Positions 32,748 to 46,030 of a stretch of DNA of 64,000 bases are shown here, one piece after another (positions within the stretch are counted from its first letter, which is position 1; the number at the start of each line of letters is the position of its first letter). The stretch lies in NCBI RefSeq assembly GCF_963678635.1, contig NC_087071.1:39318797-39382796 (forward strand), read 5' to 3'. This stretch comes from Symsagittifera roscoffensis. Lineage: Eukaryota > Xenacoelomorpha > Acoela > Convolutidae. The notes beneath the pieces are model-generated. The model was not told the DNA's origin. It ran no database searches and saw only the letters and a program-made list of their open reading frames with translations. The translations under genes were made by a program, and so were the position numbers.

Positions 32748-34013
32748 CTGTTGGATCAAAAACAGACACGCCACAAGTGCTTAAGGAAATCTTCAATAAT
32801 GTGGTAAGCTCCGTGGCAATTAGAAAATGAGCGTTACACACCAGCACTTTAACTTCTTGGTAGGAGCACAGATCTTCTCTATCTTCTTGGTCGGTGCATA
32901 GGTTTCGTAGAAGTAAAACTTGCCCTGCTATTTTCGCGAAAAAAAAAGCAGCAGCATAGTTTTTCCTGACCCTTTGGAGCCGTCAACTATCAGACGCAGA
33001 GATCTCGTTTGGTCCGGGTTCATTAGATGGTCAACCACAAGTTCTATGATTTCTATTTGCTTTGCTGTCCACAAGACAATTCTTTCTCTGCCACCAAACT
33101 TGATTTGCCAAGCCGTTTCCATGATTCTCTTCTAACGAAAGTTGAAACCTTCGATTTGACGTTTATTCTTTCTAAAAGCTTGCATAAAATTAGTATTCAA
33201 TTTATTGTGAATTATCGCACCAGACCCATCAAGTAACATGAGAGCGACTAATCGCGCTACACGGAGGTCAAATACATCTTTGTCGATATTATGGTTGGGT
33301 AGTCCAGCTAAGTAGCGTCCCCATTCTAGGGAGAAGTTTTTCCTCGTCAGCTGAGTTTTGCTTAAAATAAGAATGTCAGTTTTTCCAATAAAAGAAAGCG
33401 ATTAGAATCGTTCTTTGCTATCGTCATGCAGCAAGCAAACCACAGGGTATGTTGGCATAGATCTAGCTGAGTTAGTTTGACCATACTAAATTAACAAACA
33501 TATGAAGTTGCATTGTTGATTAAGGTCTCCTTGAATTTGTTGAGGTGCCAAATCTTTTCCTTCACTATTTTTAACAACAAAAACGAAAAACACTTTGGTT
33601 GAATGCGCTAGAACGGTATCAATTTCAACTTCAGCAACTCTTGAATAGAAGATTTTAAATCCGATCAGAATTGGAAACACGAGCACACCTTTTTGTTTCT
33701 CATCATGCATCAGCATTTGGTACAATTTAGTTTCACTAGGTTCTCTTTTTAGAAGTAGGATCATGTCTCGTTGCTCTTTTTTCGACATTTGAGTGCCGTG
33801 TAAGAACAATCGAGGAACTCTGCCCATTGGAACTGACGAAACTTTCTCTTCCCAGTTTGGACACTGCTCATGTAGTATTTTAAGCATTTTTTCATTGTCA
33901 TAAAAGGAAAAATTTGATCCTGCCGGGATTGGAATTTGGAAATTATCGAGTTCTTGAAAAAACTGCTCCTCTTGTGCAACCTCTTCAATTGGCGAAGCTG
34001 CCATGGTAGCCAT
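32748..34013 (-). pseudogene. NERD-like / P-loop helicase-like first exon, dead copy (H5)
   Basis: The N-terminus is open for 175 codons (34,013 to 33,486) and collinear with H3 (MATMAASPI start, PNWEEKVSSVP, EVEIDTVLAH, FFVFVVK). It then hits a stop where H3 has a Glu codon. Further stops lie near 33,406 and 33,133. The P-loop DGSKGSGKTMLLLFF is present at about 32,950-32,990, with the Cys of H3 replaced by Ser. Only two degenerate repeat units remain, and the donor is GTTAGA. The GE pair of the NERD motif is also lost. Clearly a pseudogene. Confidence 0.85.
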
Positions 34014-35294
34014 TTAAGCTGTAGGAATTAATCAACTTCAAACAGTAAAGGCTGTAATTAACAAAAATTGTATATTTTGAATGTGCTTCGTTTGGTGGAC
34101 AATGTTAAACTGTTGGTCAAAAAAATCAAAAAATATATCTTTTGAATGTTTTTTTTCTACTTTTGACGCGATTCGACGCTTTTACCTTCATTTTTTTGCC
34201 ATAATATACACATTTCAGATGCTTTGCTCAAAAGAGCTGTTATGTTTTACCTTTCGTTTTACGTAAACAATCAGGCCAGCATGCATTTTTGTTAGCTTTC
34301 TAAAGTTGAATTTTATCACCAGTTTTTTTGATCACAAACTATTATGACGATAAATCATATCACAGCATAAGAAGAACCAGAAACCAGTAAATTATAAAAT
34401 TGCAAAACATTTTTTGTTTGTTTTGTATTTTTGAAAAAATGTATTTTTTGATGTTATTTTATAGAAGTTTTGGCATTCTACAGTTTTCACCCACAGTACA
34501 TAGATACCAATTTCATATAATCATAATGATTTCAGAAAATGTGCAATTACACAAAACGAAGTTTTTCTTTTTGTTTTGAACAAACATGCCAGCTTAACAT
34601 ATATCATAGCCAAGTTAAGGTAAACAGATCAAAAAATTAAAGTGAACAAAAAAAATAGTTTTTCAAACTCCCAAGAAAAAATAAATGGCCTTGAAGCTCT
34701 TTTGGTTTCTAAAACAATCTATGATTGACAATTTGTTGATGAAATTAACCCAATTTGAAAAACAGTTTGAGAAAACTGGATCAATAGGTAGTTTTTTGTT
34801 TTTCGCTAGGTAATCTGAAAAATTTATTTCATTTTAGAAATTAGAAGTTAATCACGTCTTTTGTAATTTCTATCTTTTTTTTTCGATAGTGGTTTTTGTC
34901 ATCCTTTTAATAACTAAAATGAGCTGAAATGAACAAGAAATCAAAAGTCCACCTGCAAAAAAATAAGTTTGAGCTGAACAAATTTGAAGACTTTTCCTGA
35001 AAAAAAAAGAAAAACTAAAAAAAAAACATTATGTCATAAACTTCAAAAAAATGAGATTGGGCTGTACGGTAGAAAAACGAGCCGGTAATTGGGCAAAAAA
35101 CCGTTGACAGCACTGGCAATGGATCACTAAAAATCGATTACGGTTATTAGATGTTTCATGTGTTCGAATTCTGTTTTTATGTAGTTTCAACAAACCTTTA
35201 TTTGTCATAAGTTTCAAAATTTTTTCAATCTACTGACTTTTATATAGCTAAATGAAGAAGACCGAAAAATTTTGCAAAAGAAATTTTTTTTTCC
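34014..35294. other. Upstream region of H5, non-coding
   Basis: Similar to 23,249-24,511. No frame of note. Confidence 0.5.
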
Positions 35295-38200
35295 TAGAAC
35301 CAACTATAAAATTGATAAAACATACAAAGCTAACACTGACAATTACTTATAGTGCTGAAACTACTCCCAGTTTCAGCACCGGAGCAACTTGAATATATAA
35401 TTTAGAATACAGTTGTTCTCCTGTGGAACAAGTTTTAGATAACTAACTCGCAAATACCAGTACACACGTGGATCTATCAGAGTTTCTTGCTTCTCAAGGG
35501 ATCTCATCCTTTCATCCTTGTTCCCTTATCTAAAAAAGGACCATAATTTTTCGAAAACTAAAAACATATAAATTATTTAATCTTTAAATCAACTTTTTAA
35601 GTCTTTTAATTAACTCAGGTTTTTTACTCAAACATTATCAAGGCCTATCCTTGCTTTGTTGCAACCTAAAATCCCTTAATCCCTTAGGCCTATCCTTGCT
35701 TTGTTGCAACCTAAAATCCCTTAAGCCTTATTTGCTTTTTAAATTTTGAATTAAAACTACACTTTAACTCATTTAAAAACTAATTGATCATGAAGCCTTC
35801 CCTTGGATCTATCAGAATAATCTTGTTCTCGCGAACCCTAGAAAAAACGTTTAACGACCTCAAACACCAGTTCACTCTCCAACTTTTATAAGCGACCCGG
35901 GACTAATTGAGTTTTTTTGAAAAACGAACTCTTTAATTGATACAAACAGCAAAAAATTTCCGTTACTCAGCCTCCACTTGAGCCCATCCTTTTAGCTGAC
36001 CAAGGCTAAAACACATCATGAACTTAGTAAGAACAATAATAGTACCTAACGATTTACTTGCGTTCTAGTTACACCTGAAACTTGTCGATTGATTTACTGT
36101 TCTCCAACCCTTGATCACAAAATCATAACCCTAACTAAGATTAAGACACTATTACTTAAAACAAATTTTAGCCACCGAGAAAGTAATACATCGTTTTATT
36201 TAATTGACATACTCTCTCCCCAACCCGTATATCTTGACGACATATGAACCAAGATTAGGATAACCTCACAACAATTGTTAGAAACAACATTTTTGAAAAC
36301 GAAATTTCTAACCCTTGGATTTTGCAACCATCATTCTAAACTTTACGTCAAGAGATAATTTATCAAAAAAAAACAAACAACAATACTCCACAATTCTTTA
36401 ATGAAAAATTTGCGATCATTTAGTCACACCACATAAACAAAAAACAAGATATATCAGAAGGAAAAACCAAACGAGAAAAAGGCAACTATAGCAAAACAAA
36501 TTGAGCGAAGTTTTTCCAAAACACGAAACGCAACTAAAAAATAAAAACTCCAGGATCTAAAGGACTCACTGGACAAAAATGATCAAATAAACTTACAAAA
36601 ATTTTTCTTTTATCACAATTCACAAGTCCGTCATTTATATAAAGTGAACACAGAATAAAAAAAATATTACCTTTGTAAGCATTAAGACTCTATAATTGAA
36701 ATCAACCAATTAAGCACATTAAAAGTTACACAGTAACCGTAATCCCACGAAAAAATGATTCAATACGACGATATTTTTGACGTTGACTCTATTCTTTCCT
36801 TTGTCGTTCTTCCACAAAGCGATCCCGCTAGAAGGCAGGTACAACTTTGTCGTAATTTGATTGCAAAATTATTTGAAAAAACAAGCAGCCCCTGTAAGCA
36901 AGAATTTCCTGAAGTAAAATCAGAAGACAGTTCCTTAATCACTGTCTACCAGGCATCAGTAAAATCATGTCATTGTGTAGTATTTTTATTATTGAAATAC
37001 TACCACCACATCGAATCACAACTCCAAATAAAAACAGATGATATAGAATTACATTTCTCAAGTTTTTTTCACAGAATGCATCAAAAACATTCAACATCAG
37101 AATTCAAAATGAGCAAACTCAATATTCACAGACGATGTTTTCGCTCTCATTTAGATTTATGTATTTATACTAGAGTCAAGTGACACTTTTTCATATCACA
37201 ACCACAAACATCTCGACATTCAAAAGTAAGACAAGAAATAATTTTTTTTCCGCAATTTGTAGACTCAAGTCGTGAAACATTCCTTAAAATTGATATATCA
37301 CAAATAGTAAGAGTCGATCAATAAAAATTTCTAGCATATTTCACAAAAGGTTGTTTTCAACAAATTTTAGATTTAATATCACCAGCCAGACAAAATTTCT
37401 GACCACAAATTTCAAGTGATGAAACATTTATAGCAGATGAAACAGACTAAGTATGGTATCCTGAATGGTCTCATATTTTATTTCTTGATATTATTAATGA
37501 TAAATCAAGTGAAACAATTATAATTATTTCTATACACTGAGATTATCTAATAGTAACTCCATTGACAACAGATAAAACACCCTTGAACTATAGCACAATG
37601 TTCAATGATAGGACAAATGATAATAGTATAACTTCAATCTTTATAAAAACACAAAAAATCCTTAATGAGATTAGAAAACTGACACAACAAGAAAATCAAA
37701 CTGCATCACACTTTGCAAATGATGAAGTAGCAGAGAGAACCCCTACAGCAATATAACAAATGTATTTTTTCCTATTCATCCAACACTCAAAACACCACTT
37801 AACAAAAATACTTCTTTCCACAAACAACCTTGTAATCAACAGTAAAACCATCCGTTATTCCAAATGTACTCCCAGACACCTAGACTAATGACTAAACACG
37901 ACAAAACAACAAACAAAAACAAACCAAAAGAATTTTTTTTCCAAATCACAACTATGATTTTACAACAAATAAGAATTTTCGCAACTTAACAGTAAAACCT
38001 CCATACACAACACGAAAAAAACACACCCAACAGATGTCAAAACCAGCATCTCAATAAAAATTTAATAAGAAAAAACAGAAAAATCTACTGAAAGTGCATT
38101 TTTTTAAGATAATAAAAATCCAACAATTAGACAATTTACAATAAGTCAACCATACTACTCTGAGGATGAAGATTACTTTAGCCACAATCAACAACAATAC

Positions 38201-38800
38201 AATAACAACCAACGAAAAATTGCGTGCTATATATAGGACCAACCAGGTGATATTTACCAACCAGATATTTTTGAACCTAATTTGAATTCAGAACAAACAA
38301 GACAACCATGAGAACGTTTTCTCTACGACAAAACTTGGCACAACCAGTTAACAACAAGCGAACGCAACATCAAACAAACACTCCAGGTTATCAACCTAAC
38401 GATTGAAAATTGAAATTCTATTAACTTATCACTCACAACAACACAAAACTAAAATTACTCAACTTACAAATTTTACACAATACCAAACAGCAGAACCACT
38501 TCAAATGACAAGGAATCTATATTTTAGGGGTGGATCATCCATAAAATCCTTCTAAAAAACTACTTATGGTTTTCATGGAACAGACCCTGGATATTCAGTA
38601 GATGACTACATAATTACAGTCATGGCGAACCCAATTTTAAACATAGGTCCAGAACCATTAAACCCACCACTTCATCAAACTTGAATACATAGGCGTACAG
38701 CGTTAATTCAACCCACACTTGAAGGCACATTTCGAAAAAGTTTTTCAGTTTTACCCAAAGAAACTCAGTCCGACTGAAAAAGATTGACACAAGAACTTTC
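35295..38800 (+). mobile_element. Element A relative on plus strand (copy D), decayed
   Basis: The LTR head is at 35,295-35,470 (with the palindrome at 35,352-35,379). A leader-like region follows, including a local duplication of CCTATCCTTGCTTTGTTGC at about 35,644 and 35,689. Gag remnants run from 36,755 until the N run. It points away from the duplicon, opposite to copy C. Confidence 0.82.
36755..38800 (+). pseudogene. gag: Gag pseudogene of copy D, runs into assembly gap
   Basis: An ATG at 36,755 directly after an A run matches the gag start position of element A. Homologous pieces follow: CKQEFPEVK (near 36,895), TPLNYSTM and TASHFANDE (37,562-37,756), and the capsid region near 38,575-38,800 (GTDPGYSVDDY, LNIGPEPLNPPLHQ). 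Stops and frame changes are frequent. The gap at 38,801 falls inside the capsid region, so how far the element continues is unknown. Sequence after the gap does not resemble gag. Confidence 0.8.
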
Positions 38801-39000
38801 NNNNNNNNNNNNNNNNNNNNNNNNNNNNNNNNNNNNNNNNNNNNNNNNNNNNNNNNNNNNNNNNNNNNNNNNNNNNNNNNNNNNNNNNNNNNNNNNNNNN
38901 NNNNNNNNNNNNNNNNNNNNNNNNNNNNNNNNNNNNNNNNNNNNNNNNNNNNNNNNNNNNNNNNNNNNNNNNNNNNNNNNNNNNNNNNNNNNNNNNNNNN
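38801..39000. other. Assembly gap, 200 N
   Basis: Exactly 200 unknown bases, a conventional placeholder length, so the true distance is not known. Reading frames reported across it are artefacts. Confidence 0.99.
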
Positions 39001-39561
39001 TTCACAATTTTCCTCACGTTTCACGCATAATAATCAAGTCCCTTTCCATTTATTTGTCTTCACTTAAAAAAATTGAAAATCAACAATACTTCTACACTAA
39101 CCAAAAGTGAAATCTTAGGTTATCTCCATCTGACGTTTTCAGACGTGAACGTCCTTTAAAATAGCATAAGTTTTAACCAAACTCTGTTTAAAAATTTCAA
39201 GATGACTGATAGATCATGCAGATTGATTAGTAGATGAACAAAAGCTATAATTTGCGTCGAGAATTTTTGTGGTGCAAACCAAAACACGAATGGTGAATAG
39301 TTTTCAGAGGCAATAGAAGCATATGCTTATCTGGTATACAAACATGTGAAAAACACGAACAAAACACACATTTTTGAAGCAGTTTTCTCGCCAAGAAGTC
39401 ATTTTAATTTCTATATTATCAGGTTGTTCAATTGATGTACGGAAAAACAATGAATACTAGCACTATCTCTTAAATCAGCCAAGGGAAAACTATTGAACAC
39501 CTATATATACAGTAGATAAAGATAAAACACGTGTTCATTATGTTTTCGTTTCAAATTTAAA
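39001..39561. other. Non-coding, nothing recognised
   Basis: AT-rich, no supportable frame, no match to gag beyond the gap. Confidence 0.5.
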
Positions 39562-40096
39562 CAAGACTGCTCGTATCAGGGCGAAGCCCTGAATGTTCCG
39601 ACTGCCTTTTAACGTTTACGGAGCAGTAATAACCTATGAAAACAAAATGTAATAAAATAAAATGAAAAATTTTTTTTTCTAAAATTTGAATTTTTTTTTA
39701 ACGAAAATCATCCCTCCACACGCCATATCAAGTACAAAAGGATAGATTTCGCTCCTTGTAACAAATCAATTACGGCAAAAAAGCTTCTTTTAACCAACTT
39801 GGAACAATTCTAAGACGGATTAACTCTCCGCTTACGCGTTAATAGCGCGAAATATATATCGCGCGTTAGTTGTCCCAAATTGGCTAAATTGGCAATCTTT
39901 AAACCCCCATAACTTTACGAAAAATGATCCCAGCTGAAATATCTTTTCAAATGTAAGCTCAGAGCAACAATACCTTTTGAATTATATAAAAACATTCTGT
40001 CAAAAATGGCTAGTTAAAAAGTCGAAATTTGTCTGAAGAAAAAAAAACCAACCCCGAGCACAAATATTCCACTACTTTCGTATCGAAAGTCGGAAC
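39562..40096 (+). repeat. 530-bp repeat family, copy R1
   Basis: Begins CAAGACTGCTCGTATCAGGG, with a small hairpin (AGGGC GAA GCCCT), and ends at AAAGTCGGAAC. GTTCCGACT near the left end and AGTCGGAAC at the right end are inverted. The centre has TAACTCTCCGCTTACGCG and a GCGCGAAA/TCGCGC palindrome. No coding capacity; likely a non-autonomous mobile element. Confidence 0.85.
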
Positions 40097-43000
40097 AAAA
40101 ACTTGTGAATCTTTGAAACTACTACACTATTCGAAAAACTAGAGCAAAGATAGAAACACTAGTACAATATTTAATTTAATCACATCTCAATACTGCGATT
40201 GTCAATTTTTTCACTATGTTTCGCGATTCAATATAAGGTATTTCTATTTCGTGTGTTTGATTGATCAAATAAAGCACGGAAACTTATTGCAGACACCACT
40301 TGAATTAGTAGATCAACAGCAGCTATATATGGCTTAGAAAAAAATGAAACACTTGTAAAATCATGTTTTTGTGCGGTATTTGAAAAGTATAGCACAAGTG
40401 TTTAGTATGTTTTCGTGCTGTATTTGAAAAACTAGTCCACAATTTGCTACAATTGTGAAAGAGTTGAAAAATCTGTGCTATTTATGAAACACTAGTGCAA
40501 TATTGGAAACAATACCACAATATTTTACCTAAAAATAAACAAAAATAAACTCGAAGTAAAAATTGTGAGTTAATGTGACATTGTTTTTAAAAAATAGGTG
40601 TGTTTTGTTCAATTTTTTCTTTGCGTTTCATACCAGAAAAGCAACAGATTACATTTAACTCAAAACTTGTTCGCATCTGGGCACTGCGCTCCTCGTTTTA
40701 TTCAAAAGTTTTTATGCACTATATAGCTGTTGCTTACCTATTTGTTAACATGTTAGTTGGACATGTTTCCGTGCCTTGTTTGATCACCCGAACAAACGAA
40801 ATAGAAATTGAGATTACGTGTTAAGACGAATTTTTTTTTTGAAATTTTTTCCACATTTTGAAACTGCTCCTCTCGACAACATTTCTGCTTCTTCTTCTTC
40901 TTTTAAATTCGGTATGTTTGACTGTTCTAGAAAAACTACTGCTGCTTTTTTGAAATCTTTCACTGTTCTTTCAAATTTTGTCCCAGTCTTTGAAATGGCA
41001 CAGAGATGTGGACACGTTTCAAAATGCTTTAGATGATTATGTTGCTTATCTTTTTTGAAAATACAAGTAAAAATTACCAATAAAAGATGCACAATTGATT
41101 TTTTTATGCAAGCACGTAGCTTTTATTTTCTATTTCAATTGTTTTCTTTAATCGGGCACAAACAGTATTGAACAAGCAAAGGCTCTTTCCCATTATATTT
41201 TTATAGTAAATTATAATAGCTTTAGTAAAAACAGGACAAAAAACAAACATGCACGGAGTAATAGATTCATTTAGCAACTCTATGCAGGTCTAGTTCAGTA
41301 CTAAAAACAGTGATGCGCTTTTGCTTGAACGCACTCAAGAATGTAAGCACAAGGATTGTTTTGAAGTCAATCAAAAAAGGACAAAATAGAGGGGGTTATA
41401 AATTTCATGCTGCTAGGATGGATGGGCTTGATTGAGAATACCCTAAATATTTTCTTTTTCTAATTATTTCGCTGTTTTTAAAAGCCAGTTAAAAAGTTTT
41501 TTTTTTAAATCAAACAGTGAGAAAAATTGACAACACGACCCGGTTCTTGAGATAGATAGGACTGATTTAGAATGAAAATCAGTAATAGATGCCAGTAGGA
41601 CGGGTATACGTGAAGAAGCCGTTTTTGGAAATTTGACTTGTGATTACCACGAGTTATAAATTTGAGCATAAGTCTACAAATACCCATTAACAAATGACTT
41701 TTGATTGGCAGGAGTTTTGCACGACAAAACTTTTTGAAGTTAGATAGGACTTCTTGAACTAAATTCAAAAATCATGTTTGTAAATTTTGAAGAGACAGAT
41801 TCTAGCAAACCATTTTGCGTTCAATTTCATAAAGTTGCATCAATTGCTTTTAATCTACCTAAGTGCGTCAAATATGAAATCGAGTTTTTGCAATCATTTT
41901 TTGCTCTGAAATTGGGGAGGGCTTTGTATTCCGGCGTTCTTTGCCATTTTTTCCATCCGTAAATTTGTTGTTACTCAAAACAATCTAAATTGGTTGTTGA
42001 TATATCGCATACAAACCCTCTCAGTGGAGGGATCTACTGAACAATTTCCATCCCTTTCAAGAAAGGGGGAGATTGTTAAGTAGGTCAAAATGGTCGATTT
42101 TTCAACCAATCAGAATGCAGCAAAATTATAATTCTCAATAGAAAGCTCAGTGCTAAATTACTGTATTTATTTATAGGGTTATAGATTCTTAAGTACCATA
42201 AGGAGGGAGGGAGATTGTTAAGTAGATCCCAGTGGAGATTTGATTGGATTTTGTCAGTGGTTAATTCCAGGAAAATGTTCTGAAATTTGAGAAAAACTGA
42301 TGCGAACTTTTTGCTTTTAATCTGGTTTGGAGCAAAAAGCCAGCGAGTAAACAACATAATGAAATTGAATGATTCTGAAACTAATAAATTTCAGCTGTGT
42401 TTCTGATGTCACTTTGAATGGGAGTTGAACTTGTTTTAGACGATTACTATTAAACAAATCCATTCGACAGCAAAATTTTAGGCATATATTTCATCAACTG
42501 CCAAAAAGCCTATTATACTGGGTTCCAATTTAGTTGTTCTATTCTTCAATTATCCGATATTTGATAGTATAAACAAAATTTTGTACTTTGTCCAAATAAG
42601 ATCGAGCTTTTTTCACTCTAATTGTTTGTTGGTTATCAAACTTGATAGTCGTAATTTTTCTCTGTCTAAAAATAGCTCTCTGTTTGTTGTGTAAGTTTCA
42701 ATTCGTTTCATACCACACCAGATTAAATGAATCCAACAGGAAAAATTAATGAATGCGAGAAAAAATTCTGTTTGTTTCTTCTAGAAAGTACTTCGAATCT
42801 CATAAAAAAGATTTTATTGACACTTTTCGATAAAATCAACTCAATTTGAAAAAAGTTTATCAAAAAATGATGTTCATCTTTACCTTATTACATACTTAGG
42901 TTTGCGTTTCAAAAGTTCTTTTCCGTGTTTCAGTGATTAATCAACCGGGAATTTTAGTTTCTGATCTCAGCTGAAAGTTTTGATTTGAGTTTTGAGTTCC

Positions 43001-45945
43001 GTTATATGTTTGGTATTATTTGATAACGAAGTGGATGATCTCAAGGCGACATTTACGTCGTTTTGAGTTATCTAATTAGTCGCATTTTATTGTACCAATT
43101 TGTAAAGTTGGTTATTACACTGTAGCTATCATGAGGTTTTCCCCTTCTGGGTTTTAGATAATCTTTTTCAATCCATTAATGTTAAAATCTTTCAAAATTC
43201 ATCTACCGAAAAACTTCTATGAAATTCAAAAGCAAACTAAATTGTGGGAACCGCATAACAAGCGTAAAAATTGAAAGTAGTGTTTTTCATCAGAATAAAC
43301 TATGCGAGGTATTGTTGTACTGACTAAACCAAATATGCAGTTTCCAAACTCAAATTTTTTATATTGTTGAAACTTCGTCAAAACTCCGCAATAGAATTTT
43401 GATAATCCATGTTTTATTGCATGCGGAGGGGAAACCTTGCACTTATAAAAAATAACAAAAATTGTGCTGTATCCAAAGTTACATATCTAAGTCTTTGAGC
43501 AAAATCGAAAAATGTTTATGATCAGATCAATTCTTTAATAATCTCAAGGCAACTACTGCCAATGGATGTTTCTTCAAAAAATGCAAATGCTCGCTAAGAC
43601 CCAGAGCAATTGTCGCCTTCGATTGACAGACCTAAGCACCCGACTTGCTCAATGACTTCGACTTTTTGTTCCGACCATTGAAGTTTTTTGCACGCAAAAT
43701 CAGTTGACACAAAAAATTATTGGAATGTGTCGATTGATATATGAAAAAAATTTTTGGAATGAGAAGATTGATATATCAAAAAAAATCACTTTCAGTCGTA
43801 ATTCGAAAGATGTAACAAAATTTTGAAGAAAATACCAGTGTCGAGAAAAAAGCGAATTGAAAATTTGACTTTTGGTCTAATTCCCACAGCTTCCGATATC
43901 TTAGTTATGCTCGAATTAAGTCGTTTTTGCTTGAATTTATTTTATCTCGATTAGAGTTAGTTGTTGGAGATACCGGCAATTTGGGAATAAAAAAACTTTT
44001 ACCGGCAATTGGGATTAAAAAAGCTTTGGAATTAAAACAAAAATTGGGATTAAAAAAACTAGTTTCTAAATTGCCTGCTCTACTTTGACTGATCCTTTAT
44101 TTTAGTTTTCTGTTCAGATGCTTTTATCGCACCACAAAACGACACTAATTTGAAAAAAAAGAAACTTTTTTTTGTACTTTTTAAGATTTCGGTCGAATGA
44201 TTCTGTGTTGTGAAACTTAAACACAACAGCTTCTTTGGCTAGCAATTTTTTTGAAAAATTTTGAAGAGAGAGTTAAATTCTAAACCAAGTTTAAACAAGC
44301 CTATGAAATGTTTTTGTTCCTAATTCTTGTAAAATTATATTCAGTTTTATTTCTCATGCAGATATTTGTATAGGATTGGTTTTTTTTCGTATTTCCACAA
44401 GAAGTTCATTTAAATTCTTGTGTATCAAAACCCTGCATCTATCACTTTGAAAGCTGCCCATGAGGTGAATACCAAATATAGAACCCACAAGAAGATCATC
44501 GCTACACTGTTCAAAATCACTCTTCTTTGGCTTTTCCAATTCGAACCCGATTGCCGTTTTGGGTCGTTTTAATTTTCTACTGAAAATAATGCATCATTCA
44601 CTAGGTGAACAAAAAAATTCATACTCTGTTTCACTTTTTTTACTAATATCTACAATTTCAGATTTGAGCATTTTATTCTACTTAATAACATATTTAACAA
44701 ACAAAAAGCACCTTTTTTTAAAGAAAAAGTTTTTGCTAAAAATTAACTTTGTAAAACTGTAACTCTATTTGCAAAACTAAAAAACAATTAGATAATTGGG
44801 AACAGGGTTAATTTTTCATTCTTTGGTAAAATGAATAAAATTGTATAATTTTCTTGAAGTTTACAATGCTGATTTAAAATATCCGGACAAAAAGAAAAGA
44901 CAACAAATTTAAAATGCGTTTTTCTCAAATTGTTTTGATTTTAGACAAAAATTGCTGAAAGCGAACCGCGCTGAAACTTTCAACAAAAGGAATATGATGA
45001 GGCTGCGCTCGATTCAAAAACCTAGAAAAAAACTCACAAAAAAGTAAAAGATGTAACCAAATGAACTAATTCTGGAAAGGACATAAATCGCAGAATTTGT
45101 CGTTATAAACGGATATATTGTTTTAATAAAATAGGTAAACTCAGGTCTAGAACATGTTAATTTTAGCGTTTTTCAAGATACGCGGTAAATCACATACAGG
45201 CAGTAATAATTTGTCAGACAAGGTCATTTTAGTATGTTTCATTATTAGTTTAATTTATATATACAGTTTGATTCTGTTAAAAAAGTAGGTTACCGGTCTG
45301 GTCAGTTTTCTAGGCTTTTTTCTAGACCACTCAGCCAACTGGTTTTAATTTAATTCGATTTACTCTTTTATATTTTCTCCTTTATGGGAGGTTGTTTGTG
45401 TGGCTACATATGGTGCAATTTGTTTTCAAAATTTTACTCAAAAAAAGACCTTCTTTGGCATTGTTTAGTCAATCAAAAACTACTCCAAAGCGATTTGTTT
45501 ATTTACGGACAATACTATCACTCTAAATTTCAAGCTCAAACAATTTGGATCAAAAATCTGAGTCAAAAACGTTTTCTGCTGTGACCTCTGAAAATTTGTG
45601 TTTCTTTTCGAAATTGAAATTAAGCTAGAAACATGCGTATACAGGATATTCACAAACACGCTAGCTGCGTATCGAAAATCGGAAATTGTTCAAGAAAAAT
45701 GATCAGGTTGTGAGATATAAAGTGCAATGAGTCGATGAAGCAATGAACCAAAAACTCATGAATCAATAAACCTGGTCAATACTCTTTGCTTAGGAAATTC
45801 AATGTAATACATTTGCTTTAAGCTTGATGTTCTTTCAGTTTTGAACTTTTAAACATAGCCAATCGAAGACAGAAAAGAATTATGAACGCAAGTAAACATT
45901 AAAAAAAAACTGATTTTGTTGAAAAAAACGCAGCTTTCGAATTTC
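40097..45945. other. Long non-coding stretch
   Basis: No exon or gene can be supported. Small tandem repeats occur at 43,735-43,790 (about 35-bp unit with GATTGATATAT) and 43,970-44,062 (CAATTGGGATTAAAAAA-type units). Two polypurine-plus-TGTTAAGTAG motifs are at 42,064-42,083 and 42,204-42,223. Confidence 0.45.
42064..42223 (+). repeat. Direct repeat GGGAGATTGTTAAGTAG, possible LTR-element junctions
   Basis: AAAGGGGGAGATTGTTAAGT and GGAGGGAGATTGTTAAGTAG lie about 140 bases apart. A polypurine tract followed by TGTT is the usual look of a polypurine tract/3' LTR junction in Copia-like elements. No pol sequence or matching LTR was found. Confidence 0.3.
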
Positions 45946-46030
45946 AAATTAAACTAGTTTAAAAATCGAAATTTGTCTGAAGAAAAAAACCAACGCGAGT
46001 ACAAATATTGCGCTTCTTTCGTTACGGAAC
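45946..46030 (+). repeat. 530-bp repeat family, 3' fragment R5
   Basis: TCGAAATTTGTCTGAAGAAA and the following GAGTACAAATATT match the right end of R1 (near 40,022-40,070). Confidence 0.75.

Larger units (their letters stand above)
28947..35294. repeat. Duplicon copy 2 (about 6.3 kb)
   Basis: Related to 18,541-24,511. It differs by an insertion of about 560 bp at 29,886-30,446 and scattered substitutions and indels. A stretch of about 1.17 kb (30,647-31,823) is nearly identical to 19,765-20,938. It carries helicase first exons H4 and H5. Confidence 0.85.

Noticed and set aside
38620-39110. Frames spanning the assembly gap
   Set aside because: They exist only because N positions contain no stop codons.
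40814-41092. Minus-strand 92-codon frame with an acidic EEEE stretch
   Set aside because: No domain, no clear splice context, and the composition follows the local AT-rich DNA.
44354-44539. Minus-strand 61-codon frame that reads like ordinary protein
   Set aside because: Too short, without recognisable family or splice sites.
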